NCBI GenBank assembly: GCA_929200295.1
Contig: CAKMZE010000138.1
Span: forward strand, 1 to 6,349
Direction: 5' to 3'
From: an uncultured Alphaproteobacteria bacterium
GTDB lineage: Bacteria; Pseudomonadota; Alphaproteobacteria; Rhodobacterales; Rhodobacteraceae
DNA: 6,349 nt
Part shown: positions 1-5,977 of the stretch, in pieces
Numbering within the stretch: the first letter of the stretch is position 1
Layout: every line of letters starts with the position of its first letter
Position numbers and translations under genes: made by a program
Notes under the pieces: model-generated
Databases searched by the model: none
What the model saw: only the letters and a program-made list of their open reading frames with translations
What the model was told of the DNA's origin: nothing

Positions 1-660
1 AATTGTGGTGGCGGCCCCTTTAGCCCCGGTATTGAGGTCACATGGAGCGTGCGCTCGGCTGAGTTATATCAAGGTCCGCTCCATCTCAAACTGGCGCATA
101 CTGATCATAAAACGCCCTATGAAAATATGATTGAGCATTACTTTGCCCATGGGCTGAGCGTGACACATGATGAATGTGAGGGCGGCGGATGCGAGCCGGG
201 TGACCTCACCAAACGCATGGCAATCCCATGGATGGCGGATTTCCACGAATGCACTGTGCAGACGCCGAATATCACAAACCTACACGTCAACCAGCTTGCT
301 GATGGCTCAGGCATTCAGGCACCACCTGCGTTTTATGTCTATTGGTGGCCACCACAAAGCCCGTTCAACGTCACAACAGGCACGCTGAACCCACAAGAAC
401 AGGTGCTCGATGCCTTTGTGAGCGACATTGATGGGCAACCTGCGATCCCTGCGGGCCAAAATGTTGAGTTTCAGCGCGGGATCAATTCGGCACAAGACAT
501 GATCAATTCATGGTTCATGCTCGGGTTTGTGATCAATCGCGGCACCGATGATATCCCTTATATGGTTGAAACAGAACGTAACTTTGGTCAACTGGCACAA
601 GAGCGCATCAGCCAAATCAGTGCTGCAGCGGCCCAAGCCTCAACAGCGGCAAAGGCCTAA
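1..660 (+). CDS. LodA/GoxA-like CTQ-dependent amino acid oxidase, C-terminal part (5' truncated by window edge)
   Basis: The frame is open from base 1 to the TAA at 658-660, giving 219 visible residues; the GTG at 49 is internal, because reading through from base 1 gives a conserved family segment (GGGPFSPGIEVTW). Known LodA-type enzymes oxidatively deaminate an amino acid (lysine epsilon-amine in LodA, glycine in GoxA) to release H2O2 and ammonia, using a cysteine tryptophylquinone made from the protein's own Cys and Trp. Visible motifs: Cys at codon 2 just before GGGPF, MAIPWMADF with Trp at codon 77 (bases 229-231), YVYWWPPQSPF at codons 112-122, and a W..LGFV...PYMVETERNFG block near the end, followed by an Ala-rich tail. 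I infer that Cys2 and Trp77 are the cofactor pair. The flavoprotein gene 5 bp downstream strongly supports the family call. The substrate cannot be told from this fragment. Homologues are often secreted and can be antibacterial through H2O2. Confidence 0.85.
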   Translation, partial: NCGGGPFSPGIEVTWSVRSAELYQGPLHLKLAHTDHKTPYENMIEHYFAHGLSVTHDECEGGGCEPGDLTKRMAIPWMADFHECTVQTPNITNLHVNQLADGSGIQAPPAFYVYWWPPQSPFNVTTGTLNPQEQVLDAFVSDIDGQPAIPAGQNVEFQRGINSAQDMINSWFMLGFVINRGTDDIPYMVETERNFGQLAQERISQISAAAAQASTAAKA

Positions 661-665
661 GGCGC

Positions 666-1973
666 GTGCCAGCAGCCATTGATGTCGCCATTATTGGCGG
701 CGGCTCTGCTGGCATGGCCGCCGCCCTCACACTGCGCAAACGTGATGATATCAAAGTTACCGTGTTCGAGCGCAGCGACTACACAACACCAAAAAACGGC
801 GAGAGCCTCTCGCCCGGTGTTCGCGATCTCTTGCATTACTTAGATGTGTGGGACGCGTTCCAACACGAGCAAATCCAAAACCTGTTTGCAACCGAGGCCG
901 CCTGGGGCAGTGACAGCCTGGGTGCAATGGATTTCATTTTAACCACCCATGGTGCGGGGTGGACGCTTGACCGGCTTGCGTTTGAAAAGATGCTGATGAA
1001 GGCGGCTGAGCACGCGGGCGCGGCTATTCATCTCAATACATCTGTTGAAGACATCCATTGGGATGGGCAGTGCTGGCAGCTGCGCACGGCGGGTAAATCC
1101 TATTCCGCCCGCTATGTGATTGATGCGGCGGGACGTGTTTCACCGTTTTCTGTTCAGCATGGCGCAACGCGTATGCGCAATGACGATTTAATCTGCATCT
1201 CAGCGCGCCTGCCGCAAACGGCCCAAATTGCTCAGGTCTCGCGGATTGAGGCGATCACCGATGGGTGGTGGTATGCAGTCCCTTTGCCCTGTGGTAACAC
1301 TATCGTCAGCCTCTTTGCTGACCCTGCGACAATCCACGCAAAGCGGTTAAGTGATAAAGCCGTCTGGCATGCGCATTTATGCAGCACGCAATATATTCAG
1401 GCTTTGATTGATCCGCAGATACCGCCGCCAGATTTGATATCTGAGCCTGCATTTTCAGCGTGTTTACATGACATGCCTGATACTCTTCCAATTATCGCAG
1501 CAGGCGATGCCTGTGCCGCGCGCGATCCGCTTTCATCATCGGGCATTCCGAATGCGATTGCTGGCGGGATACAGGCAGCACGTGTTGCTGCGGATTGGAT
1601 GTTTGGGCAAGGCGCTTTGCGAGAGGCATATTTTCACACCGTTTCACTGGATCACAGCGCCTATCTGCGCACCCATTGGCGCACATACAAAACCGAGACC
1701 CGTTGGCCAGAAAACCCATTCTGGCGCTTTCGTCAGGCGCAAATCAGCCGCCCGCCCACAGCACAGGTGCGTATAACACCCGGTGCCTCTCACACCATAT
1801 TTGCCCCCAAACCTGTTGCCGCTTGGATTGCTCAGGCCGCGCAAAAGCCCTTATGTCAAAGTGACTTGATGGCATCAGCCCGCGCGCAGTTTCCACAGCT
1901 CCCTGATGAGCGGCTGCTGCTTGCCATTGAAGACTTGACCGAGAGCACAGCCCACAACATCCCCGCCCAATAG
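666..1973 (+). CDS. lodB: LodB-like FAD-dependent oxidoreductase (CTQ maturation partner)
   Basis: 435 residues. In characterised pairs LodB/GoxB is a flavoprotein required after translation to form the tryptophylquinone of the oxidase encoded next to it. The N-terminus has a Rossmann FAD site, VAIIGGGSAG (residues 7-16), ending in an acidic FER at 34-36. Further marks are a GESLSPG segment (45-51), VIDAAGR (151-157), and the second FAD motif AAGDACAARDPLSSSGIP (278-295), as in the tryptophan-halogenase/geranylgeranyl-reductase superfamily. The halogenase signature WxWxIP is represented only by WWYAVP (201-206), so halogenation is not expected. The GTG start at 666 is chosen because the FAD motif follows at once and no other start lies nearby; an AAAGG at 651-655 is the likely ribosome site. 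The gene starts 5 bp after the oxidase stop, implying one transcript. Family membership is secure; the exact role is inferred from this pairing. Confidence 0.83.
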   Translation: MPAAIDVAIIGGGSAGMAAALTLRKRDDIKVTVFERSDYTTPKNGESLSPGVRDLLHYLDVWDAFQHEQIQNLFATEAAWGSDSLGAMDFILTTHGAGWTLDRLAFEKMLMKAAEHAGAAIHLNTSVEDIHWDGQCWQLRTAGKSYSARYVIDAAGRVSPFSVQHGATRMRNDDLICISARLPQTAQIAQVSRIEAITDGWWYAVPLPCGNTIVSLFADPATIHAKRLSDKAVWHAHLCSTQYIQALIDPQIPPPDLISEPAFSACLHDMPDTLPIIAAGDACAARDPLSSSGIPNAIAGGIQAARVAADWMFGQGALREAYFHTVSLDHSAYLRTHWRTYKTETRWPENPFWRFRQAQISRPPTAQVRITPGASHTIFAPKPVAAWIAQAAQKPLCQSDLMASARAQFPQLPDERLLLAIEDLTESTAHNIPAQ

Positions 1974-2016
1974 GGACGAGACAGCCACAGGCACAGCAAA
2001 TCCACCCACATCTCCC

Positions 2017-2045
2017 TTGGCCCCGCTCCCTCGCCTGCCTATAAG
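2017..2045 (+). promoter_or_regulatory. Candidate sigma-70-type promoter for hisB-hisH
   Basis: TTGGCC (2017-2022, 4 of 6 matches to TTGACA) and TATAAG (2040-2045, 5 of 6 to TATAAT) are separated by exactly 17 bp in the gap between lodB and hisB. Transcription would begin near 2051-2053. That leaves only about 10 nt before the ATG at 2062 but about 25 nt before the ATG at 2077. This is pattern matching only. Confidence 0.45.
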
Positions 2046-2076
2046 CGGCACGAAGGTTCCAATGAGAAAAGATCCC

Positions 2077-2664
2077 ATGCGCAGTGCAACACTTTCGAGA
2101 CAAACCGCCGAAACCACGATTTCCGTGACCATCAATCTTGATGGCACTGGCGCTTATGACAACCAAACAGGCGTCGGGTTCTTTGATCATATGCTGGACC
2201 AGCTCGCCCGGCATGCGCTGATCGATATGACAATCCGTGCCGAGGGTGATTTGCACATTGATGATCACCACACGGTCGAGGACGTGGGCATCACACTTGG
2301 TCAAGCCTTAAACGAGGCGCTCGGCGACAAAAAAGGGATACGGCGTTATGGCTCATGCCATCTTGCGATGGATGATGCACAGGTGCGCTGCGCGCTTGAT
2401 CTATCCGCCCGCCCCTATCTTATCTGCAATCTTGATCTGCCGTTTGGTAAGATCGGCAGCTTTGATACAGAGCTTGTGCGCGAATTTTTCCAAGCGTTTA
2501 GCACGCATGCTGGCATCACATTGCACATCGATAAACTGCATGGGTTCAATGCGCATCACATCACAGAAGCCGCGTTCAAATCTGTGGCGCGCGCACTGCG
2601 CGATGCTGTGGAAACAGACCCGCGCAAGGCTGATGCGATCCCCTCCACTAAGGGCGCTTTATGA
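2077..2664 (+). CDS. hisB: Imidazoleglycerol-phosphate dehydratase
   Basis: Catalyses step 6 of histidine synthesis, dehydration of imidazole glycerol phosphate to imidazole acetol phosphate, in the cytoplasm. With the start at 2077 it has 195 residues, the usual length of the monofunctional enzyme; there is no fused histidinol-phosphatase domain as in E. coli. The metal-binding motifs are intact: FDHML (36-40), DHHTVED (63-69) and the second repeat AHHITEAAFK (159-168), which supply the His/Glu ligands of the di-Mn site. The start is a choice between two ATGs. The one at 2077 matches the conserved family N-terminus (MRxAxxxRQTAET). The one at 2062 adds five residues (MRKDP) and has a better ribosome site, GAAGG at 2052-2056. 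The candidate promoter upstream favours 2077. The stop overlaps the hisH start by 4 nt (ATGA), indicating translational coupling. Confidence 0.96.
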   Translation: MRSATLSRQTAETTISVTINLDGTGAYDNQTGVGFFDHMLDQLARHALIDMTIRAEGDLHIDDHHTVEDVGITLGQALNEALGDKKGIRRYGSCHLAMDDAQVRCALDLSARPYLICNLDLPFGKIGSFDTELVREFFQAFSTHAGITLHIDKLHGFNAHHITEAAFKSVARALRDAVETDPRKADAIPSTKGAL

Positions 2665-3299
2665 CCACTGTTCTCATTGATTACGACAGCGGCAATTTGC
2701 ATTCAGCGCAAAAGGCGTTTGAACTGATGGCAGCAGAGGTCGGCGCAGGCCCTGTGATCGTAACCTCTGACCCGGACCAAGTGGCGCGGGCTGACCGGAT
2801 CGTTTTGCCGGGCGACGGTGCTTTCCCGCATTGCCGTACCGCGCTGTTTTCACGCACGGCACTCGCCCAAGCACTTATTGAGGGTGTTGAAAAACGCGCC
2901 GTTCCATTTCTGGGAATTTGTGTTGGTATGCAATTGCTCGCCACCACGGGGCAAGAATATGAGACGACCCAAGGCTTTGGCTGGATCCCGGGCGATATTC
3001 AGAAAATTAGCCCCTCGGACCCCACATTGAAAATCCCGCATATGGGGTGGAATGATCTGGTGATCGATAGCCCGCACCCGGTGCTTGCAGGAGTCACAAG
3101 CGGTGAGCATGCTTATTTTGTGCATTCTTATGCGATGAAGGTCGCGGACCCCGCCTACCGCATTGCACATGTGGATTATGCAGGCGATGTGACCGCAATC
3201 GTTGCCCGCGATAATATAATCGGCATGCAATTTCATCCTGAGAAAAGTCAGGACGCTGGGCTAAGAATGATCGGAAATTTTTTACGCTGGGCCCCGTAG
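2661..3299 (+). CDS. hisH: Imidazole glycerol phosphate synthase, glutamine amidotransferase subunit
   Basis: 212 residues. This class I glutaminase subunit hydrolyses glutamine and channels ammonia to HisF, which makes imidazole glycerol phosphate and AICAR at step 5. The catalytic triad is complete: Cys87 in FLGICVGMQLL, and His192 and Glu194 in GMQFHPEKSQ. The oxyanion-strand segment reads PGDGAF (50-55) and the PHMGWN block (126-131) is typical of HisH rather than of other amidotransferases. The ATG at 2661 overlaps the hisB stop and has AAGGG at 2650-2654 as ribosome site. Its partner hisF lies about 1.9 kb downstream, separated by hisA and two reverse-strand genes, so the two subunits are not directly cotranslated here. 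The last codons form one arm of a hairpin shared with the convergent neighbour. Confidence 0.97.
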   Translation: MTTVLIDYDSGNLHSAQKAFELMAAEVGAGPVIVTSDPDQVARADRIVLPGDGAFPHCRTALFSRTALAQALIEGVEKRAVPFLGICVGMQLLATTGQEYETTQGFGWIPGDIQKISPSDPTLKIPHMGWNDLVIDSPHPVLAGVTSGEHAYFVHSYAMKVADPAYRIAHVDYAGDVTAIVARDNIIGMQFHPEKSQDAGLRMIGNFLRWAP

Positions 3300-3310
3300 A
3301 CCCAGCGTAA
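3282..3310. terminator. Hairpin between convergent hisH and the DUF2147 gene
   Basis: A perfect 10-bp inverted repeat (TTACGCTGGG at 3282-3291 and CCCAGCGTAA at 3301-3310) with a 9-nt loop spans the hisH stop codon and ends 7 bp before the stop of the convergent gene. The position suits a bidirectional terminator. However, neither strand has a U tract after the stem: the six T's at 3278-3283 read as A's on the minus strand. Intrinsic termination is therefore uncertain. Confidence 0.5.
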
Positions 3311-3317
3311 TCGTGTA

Positions 3318-3710
3318 TTATTCGCCGATGCGCGCCCAACCTTGGCTGGCGCAAAGCAGCCCACCCAAGACACAACCGCGCAATTGCAAACCATCACCTG
3401 CAACTGTCATCTTGCCGACGTAAACCTTGTCATTTGACGGACGCCAGACACTGCCTTTGTATTCGCCATCCCCCTGAGGGGCCATATCGATGACAATCTG
3501 CTTGCCAAGGTTTTCAGATTGATACTCACCATCGCTATTAAACGTACGCGCAATCACACCGCATACGGCGGCGCCACAGGCCTCCATGCGGATATGTGCA
3601 AAGCTGCCATCATCCACCTCTGTCTGCCACAAACCATAAGCTGGGTCCGCGTTTGCGGCTGTAACAGACAAGGCACAAGCGCCCGCAAGCGCCATCACTA
3701 ATTTTTTCAT
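3318..3710 (-). CDS. DUF2147 family small secreted/periplasmic protein
   Basis: 130 residues, with no known biochemical function for the family. An N-terminal signal peptide is visible: MKK, a hydrophobic stretch, then TAANA followed by D22, giving a probable signal peptidase I cut after Ala21 and export to the periplasm. The mature part has the DUF2147 pattern: GLWQTEVDDGSFAHI near its start, then a CGxxxCG motif with Cys45 and Cys50, KGSVWRPSNDKVYVGKM (85-101), and LRGCVLGGLLC with Cys113 and Cys120. The two cysteine pairs could form disulfides, which is inference. The start is set at 3710 because a strong ribosome site sits 7 nt ahead of it and the signal peptide begins there; the frame stays open to 3827 but has no such support. 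The gene is convergent with hisH and divergent from hisA. Its placement among his genes looks like a lineage habit, not a sign of a role in histidine synthesis. Confidence 0.88.
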   Translation of the reverse strand: MKKLVMALAGACALSVTAANADPAYGLWQTEVDDGSFAHIRMEACGAAVCGVIARTFNSDGEYQSENLGKQIVIDMAPQGDGEYKGSVWRPSNDKVYVGKMTVAGDGLQLRGCVLGGLLCASQGWARIGE

Positions 3711-3839
3711 GTTGTTTCCTCCCGAATAGCCGCATTGTGTAATGATCAGGCCGCATGGCGCAACTGTAACGTCGGGTCCGTTGCATTCTTCTGCCGAGCC
3801 GTGCAATACGGCGCCAAATTTAGTCATATTGAGTGGACC
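3711..3839. promoter_or_regulatory. Divergent intergenic region between the DUF2147 gene and hisA
   Basis: These 129 bp lie between two start codons that face away from each other, so promoters for both genes are expected here. I found no convincing -35/-10 pair on either strand: TTGCAT at 3781-3786 and CATATT at 3825-3830 are weak matches and not correctly spaced to each other. hisA has only a poor ribosome site (GAGTGG, 3831-3836). The regulatory role is inferred from gene orientation. Confidence 0.4.
3718..3723 (-). promoter_or_regulatory. Ribosome binding site of the DUF2147 gene
   Basis: On the minus strand this reads GGGAGG, a near-perfect Shine-Dalgarno sequence, with a 7-nt gap to the ATG at 3710-3708. 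It decides the start in favour of the signal-peptide methionine over upstream in-frame starts reaching to 3827. Confidence 0.75.
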
Positions 3840-4583
3840 ATGATCTTATACCCTGCAATCGATCTTAAAGACGGTAACGCTGTGCGGCTTGTCCATGGGG
3901 ATATGTCACAAAGCACGGTTTTTCATGATGACCCTGCTGCCCAAGCCCGCAGTTTTGTGGATGCAGGGTGCCAATGGCTGCATTTGGTCGATCTCAATGG
4001 CGCGTTTGCAGGTGCCCCTGTGAACGCAGCCCCGGTTGAGGCGATCCTAGATGCCTGCCCCGTCCCTACCCAGCTTGGCGGTGGTATTCGTGATATGGCA
4101 ACAATTGAGATGTGGCTTTCAAAGGGGTTAAGCCGCGTGATCCTTGGCACTGTCGCGGTTGAAAACCCTGATCTCGTGCGCGATGCCGCGCGCAATTTTC
4201 CTAATCAGGTCGCCGTGGGGCTAGATGCGCGCAACGGCCGCGTCGCCACCCGTGGCTGGGCCGAAGAAACTGATGTGATGGTCACGGACTTGGCCAAATC
4301 ATTTGAGGATGCTGGCATTGCTGCGATCATCTACACTGACATTCTGCGTGATGGCGCGATGAAAGGGCCAAACATCGATGCCACAGCGGCTCTGGCGCAG
4401 GCGGTCGATATCCCTGTGATTGCCTCAGGTGGCGTCTCCTCAATGGCGGATTTGATCGCCTTGCGTGATACAGGCGTTATCTCTGGTGCGATCTCGGGCC
4501 GCGCGCTTTATGATGGGGCGATTGATTTGGCGCAGGCCATGGCCGCGCTTGCGCGTGACGAGATGTTTAGTTCCAACATGTGA
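3840..4583 (+). CDS. hisA: Phosphoribosylformimino-5-aminoimidazole carboxamide ribotide isomerase
   Basis: 247 residues. A (beta-alpha)8-barrel isomerase that performs the Amadori rearrangement of ProFAR to PRFAR, step 4 of histidine synthesis. Catalytic Asp8 lies in ILYPAIDLKDG and the second catalytic Asp129 in VGLDARNGRVATRGW. Phosphate-binding loops are seen at QLGGGIRD (78-85) and IASGGVSS (194-201), with YTDILRDGAMKGPN at 165-178, all typical of HisA rather than HisF. The start at 3840 matches the family N-terminus; the longer reading frame from 3735 uses a TTG and adds 35 unrelated residues. The C-terminal tail (DEMFSSNM) is slightly longer than I expect for the family. The gene is flanked on both sides by reverse-strand genes, so it is effectively a single-gene unit unless transcription continues into hisF. 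Confidence 0.96.
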   Translation: MILYPAIDLKDGNAVRLVHGDMSQSTVFHDDPAAQARSFVDAGCQWLHLVDLNGAFAGAPVNAAPVEAILDACPVPTQLGGGIRDMATIEMWLSKGLSRVILGTVAVENPDLVRDAARNFPNQVAVGLDARNGRVATRGWAEETDVMVTDLAKSFEDAGIAAIIYTDILRDGAMKGPNIDATAALAQAVDIPVIASGGVSSMADLIALRDTGVISGAISGRALYDGAIDLAQAMAALARDEMFSSNM

Positions 4584-4665
4584 TCGCATATAAATCTGTG
4601 ACCATCAAAAAGACGCATTATAGGCCGGATTGTATCAAAAGCTTCGCATAACAATCGGAAAGAGC

Positions 4666-4998
4666 CTAAGTCACAGCAAGAACGTAATGTTTAACCGCAT
4701 AATAGACACTTATCAGTAATAACGTCGCAAAGCTCAGCACTGTAAGCTGATATGGCAGCACTCTCTTAGAAAGTTGAGGCCCATCGAATGGACTGAAAAA
4801 CACCCAGGTTAAGACTGTTGCAACGACATATATTATTACCACAAATATGATTCTCACAGTGAGATCTGTAGCAAAATAAAGAGGTCGTTCAATCAACATC
4901 TGAGGGACCCAAGCCAAACGCAAGATGTTCAAATAATAGATGTCTAAGAGCACATGTTCGACAAAAATGAACGTTATCAGTATTACTCTGTACAGCAT
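4666..4998 (-). CDS. Hypothetical small integral membrane protein (three predicted helices)
   Basis: 110 residues that I do not recognise. Three hydrophobic stretches are visible, at about residues 5-23, 49-69 and 83-107, separated by short charged loops (ERP near 37-39, a segment with SKR at 77-79), so it is probably an inner-membrane protein. The composition is rich in Ile, Val, Leu, Tyr and Phe, with no conserved catalytic motif that I can see. The ATG at 4998 is preceded by GGAAAAG on the minus strand (GGA 5 nt from the ATG), a fair ribosome site, and the frame ends in TAG. Its base composition differs from its neighbours, and it stands alone in antisense orientation between two his genes. 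It could be a recently acquired orphan gene or a chance ORF in AT-rich DNA; the regular helix pattern and ribosome site favour a gene. Confidence 0.55.
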   Translation of the reverse strand: MLYRVILITFIFVEHVLLDIYYLNILRLAWVPQMLIERPLYFATDLTVRIIFVVIIYVVATVLTWVFFSPFDGPQLSKRVLPYQLTVLSFATLLLISVYYAVKHYVLAVT

Positions 4999-5061
4999 TC
5001 TTTTCCAATCACAGATCGCGCTGAAAAATAGTCATTTACACGTTCCAAGTCTACCGCAAGG

Positions 5062-5089
5062 TTGTACGTGGGCACATCGTGAAAATAAT
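5062..5089 (+). promoter_or_regulatory. Weak candidate promoter for hisF-hisE
   Basis: TTGTAC (5062-5067) and AATAAT (5084-5089) are 16 bp apart. The -10 part matches 5 of 6 positions but the -35 part only 3 of 6. It would give a leader of about 120 nt before hisF. AT-rich DNA yields such matches by chance, so this is a weak call, made because hisF needs a promoter downstream of the reverse-strand ORF. Confidence 0.25.
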
Positions 5090-5215
5090 GTTTTAGAAAT
5101 CCAAATGCGAATGTTGTATCGTATAGATATCAAGAACCGGCTACAGATATAAATGTTATTAGGCCTTGAAAACCTACGGCTTGCCCTACCACGCCTGACA
5201 GCCTAAACCAGCCTT

Positions 5216-5977
5216 ATGCTAAAAACACGTATCATCCCCTGTCTTGACGTTGCCGAAGGCCGCACGGTCAAGGGTGTGAACTTTGTCGATTTAATCGATG
5301 CCGGTGACCCGGTTGAACAGGCCATCGCCTATAATGCCGCTGGCGCGGATGAGCTGGTTTTTCTTGATATCAAAGCCACCCATGAGAACCGCGGCACGAT
5401 GTTTGATCTTGCGCGGCGCACGGCTGAACGGTGTTTTATGCCGCTCACAATTGGTGGCGGGGTGCGCACCCATCATGATGTGCGTGATCTCTTGCTAGCT
5501 GGTGCTGATAAGGTCAGTTTTAATTCCGCAGCTGTCGCAAACCCCGACGTGATCGCAGAAGCCGCCGCCCGCTTTGGCAGCCAATGTATTGTGGTGGCGA
5601 TTGATGCAAAAACGGTGTCACCGGGCAAATGGGAGATTTTCACCCATGGCGGCAGACGCGGCACAGGCATTGATGCCGTTGATTTCGCCAAAACGGTTGT
5701 GGCCAAAGGTGCTGGTGAGATTTTGCTCACCTCAATGGACCGTGACGGCACCAAAGCAGGGTTTAACCTGCCGCTGACACGCGCTATTTCAGATGCAGTG
5801 CCTGTGCCGGTGATTGCCTCAGGTGGCGTGGGCACGCTTGATCATCTGGTTGAGGGCGTGACCGAGGGTGGCGCATCCGCTGTGCTGGCCGCCTCGATCT
5901 TTCACTTTGGCACCTACACAATCGCTGAGGCCAAGGCACATATGGCCGCGGCTGGCATCCCGATGAGGTTCACATGA
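5216..5977 (+). CDS. hisF: Imidazole glycerol phosphate synthase, cyclase subunit
   Basis: 253 residues, the standard length. A (beta-alpha)8-barrel cyclase that combines PRFAR with ammonia from HisH to give imidazole glycerol phosphate and AICAR (step 5, link to purine synthesis). Catalytic Asp11 (RIIPCLDV) and Asp130 (VVAIDAK) are present. Phosphate-binding loops appear at TIGGGVRT (78-85) and IASGGVGTLDH (200-210), with LLTSMDRDGTKAGFN at 170-184. The start at 5216 gives the family's usual MLKTRIIPCLD, but no clear Shine-Dalgarno sequence lies in the 20 nt upstream. The stop overlaps the hisE start by 4 nt (ATGA). Its partner hisH is upstream, beyond hisA. Confidence 0.97.
   Translation: MLKTRIIPCLDVAEGRTVKGVNFVDLIDAGDPVEQAIAYNAAGADELVFLDIKATHENRGTMFDLARRTAERCFMPLTIGGGVRTHHDVRDLLLAGADKVSFNSAAVANPDVIAEAAARFGSQCIVVAIDAKTVSPGKWEIFTHGGRRGTGIDAVDFAKTVVAKGAGEILLTSMDRDGTKAGFNLPLTRAISDAVPVPVIASGGVGTLDHLVEGVTEGGASAVLAASIFHFGTYTIAEAKAHMAAAGIPMRFT

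Larger units (their letters stand above)
4584..5215. other. AT-rich island separating hisA from hisF
   Basis: This 632-bp gap is clearly poorer in GC than the rest: by hand count 211 of 540 bases (39%) in 4621-5160, against 53-65% in sampled lines of the his genes. It contains one credible reverse-strand ORF (4666-4998). I see no transposase, tRNA, clean flanking repeat or target-site duplication. A 7-bp inverted repeat (4596-4602 and 4670-4676) is too short and far apart to mean much. The composition suggests later insertion of foreign DNA or a decayed remnant. Confidence 0.6.

Noticed and set aside
49..660. A 203-residue gene beginning at the GTG at 49
   Set aside because: The same frame is open to base 1 and the upstream codons encode a conserved LodA-family segment, so this is the 3' part of a larger gene.
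2017..2061. Extension of hisB to a TTG start at 2017
   Set aside because: It adds 15-20 residues not seen in the family, lacks a ribosome site, and overlaps the candidate promoter.
1744..2304. Long reverse-strand ORF (186 codons) across the end of lodB and start of hisB
   Set aside because: It lies antisense to two well-supported genes and its product has no recognisable motif; it is a shadow of their codon use.
3711..3827. Upstream extension of the DUF2147 gene to 3827
   Set aside because: The signal peptide and a strong GGGAGG site place the start at 3710.
3735..3839. Extension of hisA to a TTG start at 3735
   Set aside because: The added 35 residues are unlike HisA, whose conserved N-terminus begins at the ATG at 3840.
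4625..4658. Imperfect inverted repeat (GATTGT/ACAATC) after hisA as a terminator
   Set aside because: Only 6 bp of perfect pairing with a 17-nt loop and no T tract; it is expected by chance in AT-rich DNA.
4940..5152. Forward ORF of 70 codons in the AT-rich island
   Set aside because: No ribosome site precedes its start, it overlaps the better-supported reverse ORF, and its product has no regular features.
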